From Chitinilyticum litopenaei DSM 21440 (lineage in GTDB: Bacteria; Pseudomonadota; Gammaproteobacteria; Burkholderiales; Chitinibacteraceae), in NCBI RefSeq assembly GCF_000428145.1, contig NZ_KE386630.1, positions 10,916 through 74,915 on the forward strand: a DNA stretch of 64,000 nt, written 5' to 3'. The notes below the pieces were generated by a model. The model saw nothing but the letters and a program-made list of their open reading frames with translations, was not told where the DNA came from and did not search any database. A program made the position numbers and the translations under genes. The first letter of the stretch is position 1. Every line of letters starts with the position of its first letter. Of this stretch, positions 14,042-22,482 are shown in pieces.

Positions 14042-14818
14042 ATGACCACTTCCGCACCCGCTGTTCCCGCTGTATTCAACTTTGCCGACAACCTGCCGTT
14101 GCGCGTTACCACTGACGAGCACGGCGAGCTGTGGTTTGTTGCCGCCGATGTTTGCGCGGCAATAGAAATTCAGAACGTCACTCAGGCCGTGGCTCGGCTT
14201 GATGAAGATGAGCGGTCTATGTTCAACATAGGTCGTCAGGGTGACGCCATTCACGTCAACGAATCAGGCTTGTACTCGCTGATTCTCGGCAGCCGCAAGG
14301 CCGAAGCCAAGAAGTTCAAGAGGTGGGTTACATCTGAAGTCCTGCCCACCATCCGCAAGACCGGCAAGTACGAAGTCCCGCAGGCGCCGACCATCACCCC
14401 CGCCCAGCAACGCCAGTTGCAGGACGCCATCGCCGCCCGCTTCCCGGACGGCAAGCAGCGCCCGTATGCGTGGAGCCGCTTCAACAAGCACTTCCAGCTC
14501 GGCAGCTACAAACAACTGCCCGCCGACCAGACCGACGAAGCGCTGGCCTACATCGCCCAGATGCCCAACAGCGACGGCAGCCCGCGCCCCGGCGAACTGA
14601 ACGAGTACGCCATGGCGCAGCTGCAGAGCGCCCGCTTCTGCCTGCACTTCAACGAACAGGGCCGCATGCTGCTGATGGACATCCCCGCTGACGCCGTGAT
14701 GGTGACGGCGCAGCAACTGCCCAAGCTGCTGGCCGACCCCGGCTGCGCTGCGTTCCGCCGCGCCGACATGCCCGACATCATCGCCGCCGCCGCAACCCGG
14801 CTCAAAAAAGCGGCGTAA
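14042..14818 (+). CDS. Antirepressor, BRO-N domain
   Basis: A 258-residue protein. The first 115 residues form a BRO-N/Bro family domain (LPLRVTTDEHGELWFVAADV, AARLDEDERSM-like block, then LYSLILGSRKAEAKKFKRWV and the LPTIRKTGKY end). The C-terminal 140 residues are nearly identical in protein and DNA to the AntA/B-type antirepressor at 9510. BRO-N proteins bind DNA and serve as phage antirepressors or lysis/lysogeny regulators. Control by the adjacent C4 RNA is likely. The ATG follows AGGAG by 6 bases. Confidence 0.9.
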   Translation: MTTSAPAVPAVFNFADNLPLRVTTDEHGELWFVAADVCAAIEIQNVTQAVARLDEDERSMFNIGRQGDAIHVNESGLYSLILGSRKAEAKKFKRWVTSEVLPTIRKTGKYEVPQAPTITPAQQRQLQDAIAARFPDGKQRPYAWSRFNKHFQLGSYKQLPADQTDEALAYIAQMPNSDGSPRPGELNEYAMAQLQSARFCLHFNEQGRMLLMDIPADAVMVTAQQLPKLLADPGCAAFRRADMPDIIAAAATRLKKAA

Positions 14819-14833
14819 TACCCAGCACCCCAC

Positions 14834-14876
14834 CAGCCTGCAGCCTTTCCAGTGAAATGGCTACAGGCGGATACCC
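14834..14876 (+). repeat. Dispersed stem-loop repeat, second prophage copy
   Basis: AGCCTGCAGCC and GGCTaCAGGC pair imperfectly around TTTCCAGTGAAAT and are followed by ATACCC, as in the host family. Like the copy at 10298 it directly follows an antirepressor gene. Confidence 0.55.
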
Positions 14877-14880
14877 ACCA

Positions 14881-14903
14881 CCCCGCCGCGCGCGGGGATT
14901 TTT
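14881..14903 (+). terminator. Terminator-like hairpin
   Basis: CCCCGC and GCGGGG with ATTTTT behind, just before the next small gene. Confidence 0.65.
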
Positions 14904-14918
14904 ACGCCCGGAGCGTCC

Positions 14919-15107
14919 ATGACCACCCACACCCACCAAGCCCGCGTCTATCTGGCGCAGGCCCGGCACGTTCGCATCAAGCAGCCACAGCATCAGGACT
15001 GGTACTGGACGCTGATCGGCTGGGCGGCGAAGTGCCGGCGGGCGGCGATGACGCCTGAACCTTCCGGAATTTCCGGAGAGTTGCCCGCGCAGCTCGAACT
15101 GTTTTGA
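14919..15107 (+). CDS. Small basic phage protein, 62 aa
   Basis: A 62-residue protein (MTTHTHQARVYLAQARHVRI..WYWTLIGWAAKCRRAAM..LPAQLELF), basic in the middle and with GGAG before the ATG. The short conserved-looking QARVYLAQAR start is seen in beta-proteobacterial phages near integrases. Function unknown. Confidence 0.6.
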   Translation: MTTHTHQARVYLAQARHVRIKQPQHQDWYWTLIGWAAKCRRAAMTPEPSGISGELPAQLELF

Positions 15108-15112
15108 ACACC

Positions 15113-15135
15113 AGCCCGCAGCAGCGGGCTTTCTC
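15113..15135 (+). terminator. Terminator-like hairpin
   Basis: AGCCCGC and GCGGGCT with TTCTCTT behind, between the small gene and xis. Confidence 0.65.
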
Positions 15136-15147
15136 TTGGAGGCAGCA

Positions 15148-15378
15148 ATGCGAATCACCCTGACTGAATGGGCGCGGCGCAACTTCGACCCGCCGCCGAC
15201 GCGGCAGACGCTCTACAACTGGCGCGAGGCTGGGTTGATCAACCCGGCGCCCAAGTTCATCGGCCGCAGCTACTGGGTGGAAGAGGATGCGCAAGTCATC
15301 GGAGCGCGTACCTGCGCCCCGAAAAAGAAACGTAAACTGGAGGGCAAGGCAACTCGCCTTGTTGATCGGATTGGCTGA
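15148..15378 (+). CDS. xis: Excisionase (Xis), lambda type
   Basis: A 76-residue winged-helix excisionase of the lambda Xis type: ITLTEWARRNFDPPPTRQTLYNWREAG, then PKFIGRSYWV and a basic tail. Xis bends DNA at the attachment site and steers the integrase toward excision. TTGGAGG lies 7 bases upstream of the ATG at 15148; the in-frame TTG at 15136 is less likely. It ends 1 base before the integrase start, the usual xis-int arrangement. Confidence 0.88.
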   Translation: MRITLTEWARRNFDPPPTRQTLYNWREAGLINPAPKFIGRSYWVEEDAQVIGARTCAPKKKRKLEGKATRLVDRIG

Positions 15379-15379
15379 A

Positions 15380-16540
15380 ATGGTTGGAAGGCGGCAGAGG
15401 GCCCGACGCAATTGGCCGGACTACCTCATTGCAAGGAAGAAGGCGCAAGGGCTGTACTACTACTGGCGCGACCCGCGCACCGGCAGGGAGTACGGCCTTG
15501 GCTATGACTTTGCCGAGGCCGCCAGCCAGGCGCGCGAAGCAAACAGCGCCATTCTGGCTGAGCGCCAGGCTCCCGTTGCCAGACTGGCGGACCGGCTGTC
15601 CGGCCAGAACGGGCAGACAATGGCGGAGTGGCTGGACAAGTTCGATGCCATCCTGCTGCGCAGACCCGGCAAGCGCGGCATGGAGCGCAGCCCCAACACA
15701 CTCAAGACCGACCGCAGTCGCATCAAGCACCTGCGCGAGCACTTCGGCGAGGCCCTGCTTGCCGGCATCACCACCAAGCACTGCAACGACCTGATCGAGC
15801 GCTTCATCGCAGAGGGGAAGCAGCGACAGGCGCAGTCGATGCGCTCATTCATGATCGACTGCTTCAGTGAGGCTGAGGCGGCAGGCTGGATCCCGCGCGA
15901 CAGCAATCCCGCATCCATCACCCGGGCCCCGCAGGTCAACGTCAAGCGCGCGCGGCTCACGCTCGAGCAATTCATGGCGTATCTGGACCAGGCGAAGTCA
16001 GGCTATCCGTGGCTGGTTCACGCCCTGCAGCTCGCAATCCTGACCGGACAGCGCATCGGTGATGTGAGCAACATCAAATACAGCGATGCACATGACGGCT
16101 TCCTCCATGTTGTGCAGGACAAGGAGGGTCACAAGCTACGCATCCCGTTGGCTCTTGGGCTGCCGCAGATCGGGCTGACCATCGAGCAGGTTATCCAGTC
16201 CAGCAGGCGCTTCGGAGTCGTCGGCAGCAAGTACGTCCTGCACCATACCGTGGCGCGCACGCTCTGCAAGCGCGGTGATCGAGTGCATGAACAGGCCATC
16301 AGCAAGGCCTTCTTGCGGCTCACGCAGAAGATCAGTGACGAGCAGCGAAAAGCCTGGTGGGGCGACAAAGACCCGCCGACCTTCCACGAACTGCGCTCGC
16401 TGTCGAAGCGGCTCTACGACGAAATCGGGGTGGACACCAAGACCTTGCTGGGTCACTCGTCCGAGGAAATGGCTGCCAAGTATCGGGACATGCGCGGCGA
16501 CTGGATGACGGTCAAATTGCCAGAAATCAAACAGGCATAA
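15380..16540 (+). CDS. int: Tyrosine-type phage integrase
   Basis: A 386-residue integrase. Residues 1-60 are a lambda Int-like arm-binding domain (PDYLIARKKAQGLYYYWRDP), residues 75-175 the core-binding SAM-like domain, and residues 185-380 the catalytic domain with Arg225 (TGQRIGD), His336 and Arg339 (FHELRSL), His359 (LLGHSS) and the nucleophile Tyr368 (AAKYRDMRG). All expected catalytic residues are present. It catalyses integration and excision at the attachment site, which should lie just beyond its stop. Earlier in-frame starts exist, but the ATG at 15380 follows the xis stop directly. Confidence 0.95.
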   Translation: MVGRRQRARRNWPDYLIARKKAQGLYYYWRDPRTGREYGLGYDFAEAASQAREANSAILAERQAPVARLADRLSGQNGQTMAEWLDKFDAILLRRPGKRGMERSPNTLKTDRSRIKHLREHFGEALLAGITTKHCNDLIERFIAEGKQRQAQSMRSFMIDCFSEAEAAGWIPRDSNPASITRAPQVNVKRARLTLEQFMAYLDQAKSGYPWLVHALQLAILTGQRIGDVSNIKYSDAHDGFLHVVQDKEGHKLRIPLALGLPQIGLTIEQVIQSSRRFGVVGSKYVLHHTVARTLCKRGDRVHEQAISKAFLRLTQKISDEQRKAWWGDKDPPTFHELRSLSKRLYDEIGVDTKTLLGHSSEEMAAKYRDMRGDWMTVKLPEIKQA

Positions 16541-16849
16541 GTGACATCATCATTGACACGCTGAGTGACACGCCAGCATTTATGCGGGTTTGCGGCTAGT
16601 TGCAAATGCTGCCGGTGCAGACCATCAAAACGCGGTAAGGCTTGCTCATTGCTCAAACTCCCGGGCAGGAAAACGCCGATTGTAACGAAATTTCCAGCGG
16701 CACATTTGATCAGGGCCAGATTCTGCCGCAGCCGGCACGACCATGCGGGCCGGGAAGCTGCGCACGGAGATAATCCACCCGGCAGACCGGTACGCGCCTA
16801 TACTCGGCATCCGACATCCCGTTTGGGCGTGTCATCAAGGAGTAAGGTC
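16541..16849 (+). other. Probable prophage right end (att region)
   Basis: No gene is seen. TGACA/C repeats occur three times at 16544-16572 (candidate arm sites), and TTTGC..GCAAA (16589-16606) flanks GGCTAGTT, a possible core. Without the left end the attachment duplication cannot be identified. No tRNA gene is present. Confidence 0.35.
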
Positions 16850-16975
16850 GTGGGCAAGCTGAAACAAAGCAACAAGGAAGCCAAGAAACAACCCCTTCTC
16901 ACCCAGAAAGAAAAAAAGCACGCCAAGCAGGTCAAGAAGCTGGCTGCCGGCATTACGCCACTCCTGCCCCACTAG
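16850..16975 (+). CDS. Small lysine-rich protein, 41 aa
   Basis: A 41-residue protein starting at GTG with GGAG 7 bases upstream. It is extremely basic (GKLKQSNKEAKKQPLLTQKE, KKHAKQVKKLAAG) and ends PLLPH. Composition and the well-formed terminator behind it support a real gene. Probably nucleic-acid or ribosome associated, but unassigned. It is the first likely host gene after the prophage. Confidence 0.55.
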   Translation: MGKLKQSNKEAKKQPLLTQKEKKHAKQVKKLAAGITPLLPH

Positions 16976-17015
16976 GCACAGCCAGCGGCCAGCAACGCGC
17001 CGCCACTGCTGATCC

Positions 17016-17045
17016 AAGCCCCGCCCGATCGCGGGGCTTTGCTTT
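17016..17045 (+). terminator. Rho-independent terminator
   Basis: AAGCCCCGC and GCGGGGCTT around CCGATC, then TTGCTTT. Confidence 0.8.
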
Positions 17046-17059
17046 GCAGCCAACAGAGA

Positions 17060-17109
17060 GGGTATACGGCTGAAGCCCTTCGCCCAAGTAGGACTGTGAG
17101 ACAATACCC
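17060..17109. repeat. Dispersed stem-loop repeat (diverged copy)
   Basis: GGGTAT and ATACCC border the element between two convergent genes. The inner stem is weak, so this is a diverged member. Confidence 0.4.
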
Positions 17110-17135
17110 CCAAAGCCAACTGCCCGCAGGCAGGC

Positions 17136-18749
17136 TCAGCCCTCGCTGCGGCGCACCAGCAGAATCACCGGCAACAGGCCGGCCAGCACGATGAAGAGAC
17201 TGGGCAGCGCCGCGCGCTCCCACATGCCTTCCGAGGTCATTTCAAACACGCGGACCGCCAGCGTGTCCCAGCCGAAGGGCCGCGTCATCAGCGTGATCGG
17301 CATTTCCTTCATCACGTCGACAAACACCATCAAGAGCGCGGTAAACAGGCCGCCGCGCAAGAGCGGCACATAGAGGCGCCACAAGAGCGCACGGCCACTG
17401 CAGCCAGCCAATCGGGCAGCGTCTTCCTGATTGCGGGTGATGCGCTGCATCGCGCTTTCCACCGGCTGATGGCCGACCACCAGAAAGCGCGCGGCCAGCG
17501 CCAGCAAGAGCACGGCCAGCGAGCCCTTGAGCACCTCGACACCGCTGAAACCCAGCGGTTGCAGCCAGGCCAGCAGCAGGCCGTCCAGCCAGGCCACCGG
17601 AATGAAGACGCCAACCGCCAGCACAGTACCCGGCACCGCATAGCCCAGCACCGCCAATCTGCCCATGAGCTGTACGAGCATACCCCCGGAAACGCCGCGA
17701 TAACGCCGCTGGACAAAGCCCAGCCACAGCGCCATCAGCGTGATGACCAGCGCAGCCAGCGCGCCCAGCAAAAGGCTGCGGCCGATAAAGCCCGGATAGC
17801 GGTCATCGAAATCCTCGGCCCAGACGCCCTTCACCCACAGCAGCAACTGCAGCAACGGGATCAGGAAAGCCACCAGCAGCACCAGCCAGCAGCAGCCGGC
17901 AGCCAGCGCGCCACGCCAGCCCTTGAGCGCAATGCGCGCCCGGCCGGCTGCGCGGGCGTGATACTGGCGCCGGCCGCGGCTCTTCTGCTCCACGACCGCC
18001 AGCACCAGCACCAGCAACACCAGCAGCGAGGCCAGCTGCGCGGCGGCGGGCAGGTTGAAGAGCGCAAACCACGATTTGTAGATGGCGGTGGTAAAGGTGT
18101 CGTAGTTGAACACCGACACCGTGCCGAAATCGGCCAGCGTTTCCATCAGCGCCAGCATCACGCCGCCGACGATCCACGGCCGCGCCAGCGGCAGCGCCAC
18201 GCGCCAGAAGGCCTGCCAGCGATTCAGCCCCAGCGTCTGCGCGGCCTCAAGCGCACGCACGCCCTGGGTCACGAAGGCATTGCGCGCCAGCAGATACACA
18301 TAGGGATAGAAGGACAGCGAGAGCACGAGAATGACGCCGCCGGTCGAGCGTATCGGCGGAAACCAGACCGGCCCGCCGAACCAGGCGCGCAATTGCGTCT
18401 GCACGGGGCCGGTGAAATCGAGCAGGCCCACCTGCACGAAGGCCAGCACATAGGCCGGCATCGCCAGCGGCAGCATCAGCGCCCAGCCAAAGAAGCGCCG
18501 ACCCGGGAACTCGCACACGGCAGTCAGCCAGGCCAGCGGCACGCCCAGCAGCAGCACGCCGGCCGAGACGCCAATCACCAGCCACAGCGTGTTGAGCAGC
18601 ACGCGCGGCAGCACGTACTCGCTCAGGTGCGCCCAGATTTCCGGTTGCGGATTGAGAAAGGAAGCCAGCACCACCAGCAGCGGCACAACGGTGAGCAAGG
18701 CAATCGGCAAAAGGTAAAGCGGCCCCTTCAGGGCGGAAAGTCGGGACAT
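17136..18749 (-). CDS. fbpB: Ferric iron ABC transporter permease (FbpB type)
   Basis: A 537-residue inner-membrane protein made of two fused permease halves, each with about six transmembrane helices and an EAA-type loop (ALEAAQTLGLNRWQAFWRVALPLARP in the first; EDAARLAGCSGRALLWRLYVPLLR in the second, quoted in parts). This two-halves-in-one-chain form is typical of FbpB/AfuB/SfuB for ferric iron. The matching binding protein is encoded 2.7 kb upstream on the same strand, but three unrelated genes lie between and no ATPase gene is in view. Confidence 0.9.
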   Translation of the reverse strand: MSRLSALKGPLYLLPIALLTVVPLLVVLASFLNPQPEIWAHLSEYVLPRVLLNTLWLVIGVSAGVLLLGVPLAWLTAVCEFPGRRFFGWALMLPLAMPAYVLAFVQVGLLDFTGPVQTQLRAWFGGPVWFPPIRSTGGVILVLSLSFYPYVYLLARNAFVTQGVRALEAAQTLGLNRWQAFWRVALPLARPWIVGGVMLALMETLADFGTVSVFNYDTFTTAIYKSWFALFNLPAAAQLASLLVLLVLVLAVVEQKSRGRRQYHARAAGRARIALKGWRGALAAGCCWLVLLVAFLIPLLQLLLWVKGVWAEDFDDRYPGFIGRSLLLGALAALVITLMALWLGFVQRRYRGVSGGMLVQLMGRLAVLGYAVPGTVLAVGVFIPVAWLDGLLLAWLQPLGFSGVEVLKGSLAVLLLALAARFLVVGHQPVESAMQRITRNQEDAARLAGCSGRALLWRLYVPLLRGGLFTALLMVFVDVMKEMPITLMTRPFGWDTLAVRVFEMTSEGMWERAALPSLFIVLAGLLPVILLVRRSEG

Positions 18750-18782
18750 GCGGCAGAAGTTCGGGCGTGTTGCGGTGCGTGG

Positions 18783-19289
18783 TCACAGGGGCTTGAGCTG
18801 TTCGTCAGCCAGCCCGGCCAGAAGGCTGCGGCCTTCCTTGGAGACGCGCAGTATCGCATAGCGCGCCCTGCTGTAGCGCTCCGCCTCGCCTTCGCCAAAG
18901 AAATAGGCATGGCTGGGCAGCATGATGCGGTAGCCGTTGACAATCTTCACGCGCAGGCGCAGCTCGTCATGGCCCGGCTCGGGCGCGCCGGTCCCCACCC
19001 AGACCGGCGTGCCGACCCGGCGTGCATCCAGACGCAGCAGCACTTGCAGGGTGCCGTAATCCGGCCAGTGCCGACCGGCGTGCTGCTGCAGGCTGCGATC
19101 GACATCCCGCACCAGCGCATAATTCAGCGCCATATAGTCGCCCTGCAGCAGGGAGCGCGGATCGACCGGCGCCAAAGGCAGGTATACGACGCTACCCTTT
19201 TGCAGCAATTGCTCGTGGCGATATACCCCAATATTCAGTACCAGCAGCGTGGCGATGATGGCCAGTACGGGAAGCAGCATCCGGTTCAT
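18783..19289 (-). CDS. GDYXXLXY domain protein
   Basis: A 168-residue protein with one N-terminal transmembrane helix (LLPVLAIIATLLVLNIGVY) and the defining GDYMALNY motif at residues 50-57, followed by a mostly beta periplasmic domain (VYLPLAPVDP before it, and LRLRVKIVNG, LPSHAYFFGEG after). These proteins regularly occur with DUF4401 and DUF2157 membrane proteins, as here. The role is unknown; the trio is thought to act at the membrane. The start ATG overlaps the end of the DUF4401 gene by 4 bases. Confidence 0.88.
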   Translation of the reverse strand: MNRMLLPVLAIIATLLVLNIGVYRHEQLLQKGSVVYLPLAPVDPRSLLQGDYMALNYALVRDVDRSLQQHAGRHWPDYGTLQVLLRLDARRVGTPVWVGTGAPEPGHDELRLRVKIVNGYRIMLPSHAYFFGEGEAERYSRARYAILRVSKEGRSLLAGLADEQLKPL

Positions 19290-20305
19290 TGCAGCGACTC
19301 CTTGCGCAGCAGTCCCGCCAGACCAAGCAGGACGAAGCCGACGACGATCAGCACCAGTCCCTTGTAGAGCAGCGGCCAGTCCAGCAGGTAATAGAAACGA
19401 CTGAATGCATAGACGGCGCCGCCGCCACCAAGGAGGGCCAGCAGGCGCTGCCGCCCCGGCACCAGCATCGCCAGCCACATGAGCAGCACCGGGTAGAGAA
19501 ACAGCTCGCTCATCAGCAACAGCGGCAGCACGGCCAGCCAGGGCAAGGCCCAGCGCAGCGGCACCCGCTCGCGCCGCAGACCGTGACAAACGGCAAGCAC
19601 CAGCGCCAGCACCGGCAGCGCCTGCTGCTGCACCACGCCAGCCATATGACCCGCACCCTGCCAGGGCAGATTGGCGCTCATCCACAGGTAATGGCGCTCG
19701 GCCAGCGCCAGCCCCAACGCAACGACCGCCAGCGCCAGCCGCAAGGCTGGCAGGCGTTCGCCCCAGGGCGGCGGCGCCAGCCACCACCATGACAGGAGCA
19801 GCACCAGCAGTGTTTGCCGCAGGATGGCGCCGAAATACGATACCCACGCTCCCTCGTCCAGCCAGCTCACGTCCAGCCCCAGCCAGTACCAGACGATGGC
19901 GGCCAGCACCAGCGCGGCGGCAAAGCGCAGCGCTGGATTGCGGGAAAACCACCAGATGGCTGCCGCCGGCAGCACGTACACCAGATCGAGGTATTGCCAC
20001 CAGCGGTAGCTGCCATCCTGCAGGGCGTCGATGGCCAGCGGCAGCAACCCTGCCCCCGCCATGCACAGCGGCACGCCCATATCGGCCAGAAAACTGCCGG
20101 ACTGCCGCCCGGCCAGCCAGTAACCGCTCAGGCCAAACAGCGGCGCCAGCAGCAGGGCGCTGGCCTCGCCGGAGAACGATAGCGGGCCGATGGCCACGGC
20201 GATGATCAGCAAGATGGCGCAAAACCAGGCCCCCAGCGCCTGCAGCATGCGCACCGTCAGTGGCAGCGTAGCAGCGGCCCCTCCAGAAGCATCACGATCA
20301 GTCAT
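19286..20305 (-). CDS. DUF4401 membrane protein
   Basis: A 339-residue polytopic membrane protein, leucine- and tryptophan-rich, with about ten predicted helices (for example FCAILLIIAVAIGPLSFSG and LVLAAIVWYWLGLDVSW). Composition, length and placement between DUF2157 and GDYXXLXY genes identify it as DUF4401. It overlaps both neighbours by 4 and 8 bases, so the three are cotranslated. Function unknown. Confidence 0.85.
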   Translation of the reverse strand: MTDRDASGGAAATLPLTVRMLQALGAWFCAILLIIAVAIGPLSFSGEASALLLAPLFGLSGYWLAGRQSGSFLADMGVPLCMAGAGLLPLAIDALQDGSYRWWQYLDLVYVLPAAAIWWFSRNPALRFAAALVLAAIVWYWLGLDVSWLDEGAWVSYFGAILRQTLLVLLLSWWWLAPPPWGERLPALRLALAVVALGLALAERHYLWMSANLPWQGAGHMAGVVQQQALPVLALVLAVCHGLRRERVPLRWALPWLAVLPLLLMSELFLYPVLLMWLAMLVPGRQRLLALLGGGGAVYAFSRFYYLLDWPLLYKGLVLIVVGFVLLGLAGLLRKESLQ

Positions 20306-21272
20306 GGTGCGGCTCCCTGCGCCCGGTCATTCTCAGCCAGTAGCCCAGCCCCGCGAAACTGCCGACTGCCAGCAAGGCCAGCAGCAGCAGACCGCCACGG
20401 GAGTCGAGCGCGCGCCCGAGCGCGATCAGCCCGCCCACCCACAGCGAATAAGCGGGACAGGCCAGCCACAGCAGCGGGGCACGCTGGCGAAAACGCCACA
20501 GCGCAGCGACGTTGAGGCCGAGCCAGAACAGGATGGACAAGCCCGGATGGATGGCCAGCCAGGCTCGCAGCGGCACGGCATCGCCCCGCCAGTCGAGCAC
20601 GGCGGCCCAGGCGGGAATGGCGAGCACAAAGGACGCCACCAGCAGCACACCATGCGCAAACGGCCCCGGCTGCCCGGCCCGGAACACCAAGTACCAGCAG
20701 GCTGCCAGCCAGAGCAGCAACAGTGGCCAGAGCCCGGCCTGCGGCCAGTAGGCCTGCCAGCCCGCCGTCTGGTTGTTGAACAGGATGATCGCCGTGCTGG
20801 CCAGCAGCAACCAGAATCCCCATAGCGGCTCATGGCGCGCCCAGAGCGTCCAGGGCAGCGCCAGCAGGGCCCAGGCAGCAAAGAGCTCCCAGGCGTCGGC
20901 GCCGGTCTGATAGGTTTGCCCGATCACCGCCAGCCAGGCGCCGGTCAGCACCACCACGGCCAGCGCAGCCCAGGCGCCGGCCGGTCGCTGGCGCAGCACA
21001 AACCAGGCCAGCACCGCCAGCAGCCAGACCCCCTGCGCCAGCGCGACGCGCGCCAGTGCTGGCCAGGTCCACCAGTTGGCGGCAAACACCATGATGATGC
21101 CCGCCAGCACGCACAGGAGCCCGCCGACGGCAGGTGTGCGCCACAGCCAGCGCCGCCAGCCGGCCAGATCGGGCAGCTCGCCTGCCGCACGGGCAGCAGC
21201 CAGGTAGTCATCCTGGCTCAGCTGACCAGCCAGTACAGCCTGCTCGGCAGCAGTTACGTCGGAAGCCTGCAT
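20298..21272 (-). CDS. DUF2157 membrane protein
   Basis: A 324-residue membrane protein with a soluble N-terminal region (AGQLSQDDYLAAARAAGELPDL) followed by about ten helices beginning near residue 55 (GGLLCVLAGIIMVFAANWW). The AANWW and GQTYQTGADAWELFAAWALL segments are typical of DUF2157. The ATG at 21272 has GGAG 5 bases upstream on its strand and is preferred to the GTG at 21278. It is the first gene of the three-gene operon. Confidence 0.85.
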   Translation of the reverse strand: MQASDVTAAEQAVLAGQLSQDDYLAAARAAGELPDLAGWRRWLWRTPAVGGLLCVLAGIIMVFAANWWTWPALARVALAQGVWLLAVLAWFVLRQRPAGAWAALAVVVLTGAWLAVIGQTYQTGADAWELFAAWALLALPWTLWARHEPLWGFWLLLASTAIILFNNQTAGWQAYWPQAGLWPLLLLWLAACWYLVFRAGQPGPFAHGVLLVASFVLAIPAWAAVLDWRGDAVPLRAWLAIHPGLSILFWLGLNVAALWRFRQRAPLLWLACPAYSLWVGGLIALGRALDSRGGLLLLALLAVGSFAGLGYWLRMTGRREPHHD

Positions 21273-21324
21273 GATCACTCCATCCCCAATCCGGTATGTG
21301 CAGCCTACGCCGCCTGGCAGGCAA

Positions 21325-21349
21325 GCAAAAGCCCGGCATGGCCGGGCTC
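21325..21349 (-). terminator. Terminator downstream of fbpA
   Basis: On the minus strand GCCCGGC-CAT-GCCGGGC is followed by TTTTGC. It separates fbpA from the DUF2157 operon. Confidence 0.75.
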
Positions 21350-21449
21350 ATTGCGTGCACCTGTCGGGTGCGGAAAGTGCACTGCCTACGGTTGCGCAAC
21401 CGGGCGCATGTCTCTGGCATGAAACACGCTTGCCCGGCGCTGCGGCCGC

Positions 21450-22442
21450 TCAGCGGTAACCGGCGCGATCCATCAGCTTGGTGGCTTCAGCCTGCAGTTC
21501 ACCCGCCTTGGCCACATTGATGGTGTCCTGCTTGAACGGGCCCCAGGACTTGATGACCGAATCAGGCTGGATCTTCGGGTTGGCCGGGTATTCCAGGTCG
21601 CGGTCGGTATAGATGAATTGCGCCTTGTCGGACGACAGCCATTCGATCAGCTTCTGCGCACCGGCAGCATTCTTGGCATGGCGGGTCACGCCGGCGCCGG
21701 ATACGTTGACGTGCGCGCCCTCTTCCTTCTGGTTGGCCCAGAACACGGTAACCGGGAAATCCTTTTCCTTGTCGATGATGCGGCCCAGATAGTAGGTGTT
21801 GGCGATGCCCACCTGGCACTGGCCGGCGGCAATGGCCTTCAGGAGCGCGGTGTCGTCGGCGAACACATCGGTCGCCAGATTGGCCACCCAGCCGCGCACG
21901 ATGGATTCGGTCTTTTTCTCGCCCAGCTCGGCCATCATGGTGGCAACCAGCGACTGGTTGTAGACCTTCTTGCTGGTACGCAGGCAGAGTTTGCCCTTCC
22001 ACTTCGGATCTGCCAGATCGGCATAGGTGGAAAGCTGCTCGGGCTTCACCAGCGTCTTGTTGTAAACGATGGTGCGTGCCCGCACGGACAGGCCGAACCA
22101 TTCATTCTTCGGGTCGCGCAGGTGGGCCGGGATATTCGCTTCCAGCACCGGCGACTTGATGGCGCGCAACAGGCCCATGTTCGACGCCTGCCAGAGGTTG
22201 CCGGCATCAACGGTAATCAGCACATCGGCGGGGGTATTCGCACCTTCGGCCTTCAGGCGCTCCATCAGCGGGCCTTCCTTGTCGCTGCGCAGCTTGATTT
22301 CGACGCCGGTTTCCTTGGTGAAGGCATCGAACAGCGGCTTGATCAGCTGCTCGTTGCGGGCGGAATAAACGGTAACGGTTTCGGCCGAAGCGGCGCCGGC
22401 CAGGGCCGCGAACAGCAGGGAAGCAAGAAGACGGGATTTCAT
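21450..22442 (-). CDS. fbpA: Ferric iron binding periplasmic protein (FbpA type)
   Basis: A 330-residue solute-binding protein with a clear signal peptide (KSRLLASLLFAALAGAASA), then ETVTVYSARNEQLIKPLFDAF, typical of ferric-iron binding proteins. The pair of tyrosines in NTYYLGR corresponds to the iron-coordinating tyrosines of FbpA/AfuA. It delivers ferric iron to the FbpB-type permease. The start is placed at the ATG that opens the signal peptide; longer in-frame extensions are not credible. A Fur-like box lies just upstream. Confidence 0.92.
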   Translation of the reverse strand: MKSRLLASLLFAALAGAASAETVTVYSARNEQLIKPLFDAFTKETGVEIKLRSDKEGPLMERLKAEGANTPADVLITVDAGNLWQASNMGLLRAIKSPVLEANIPAHLRDPKNEWFGLSVRARTIVYNKTLVKPEQLSTYADLADPKWKGKLCLRTSKKVYNQSLVATMMAELGEKKTESIVRGWVANLATDVFADDTALLKAIAAGQCQVGIANTYYLGRIIDKEKDFPVTVFWANQKEEGAHVNVSGAGVTRHAKNAAGAQKLIEWLSSDKAQFIYTDRDLEYPANPKIQPDSVIKSWGPFKQDTINVAKAGELQAEATKLMDRAGYR

Positions 22443-22482
22443 GAAATGCCTCGCGCAAGGAAGAAGGAGTAAGAGTCGGCCG

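Noticed and set aside
1..16540. Reverse transcriptase and template repeat for a complete diversity-generating retroelement
   Set aside because: No protein with a YxDD-type reverse transcriptase motif and no adenine-rich version of the variable block was found in the window, so only the target side is claimed.
17469..19367. 632-codon plus-strand frame opposite fbpB
   Set aside because: Gln/His/Arg-rich shadow of a hydrophobic protein gene.
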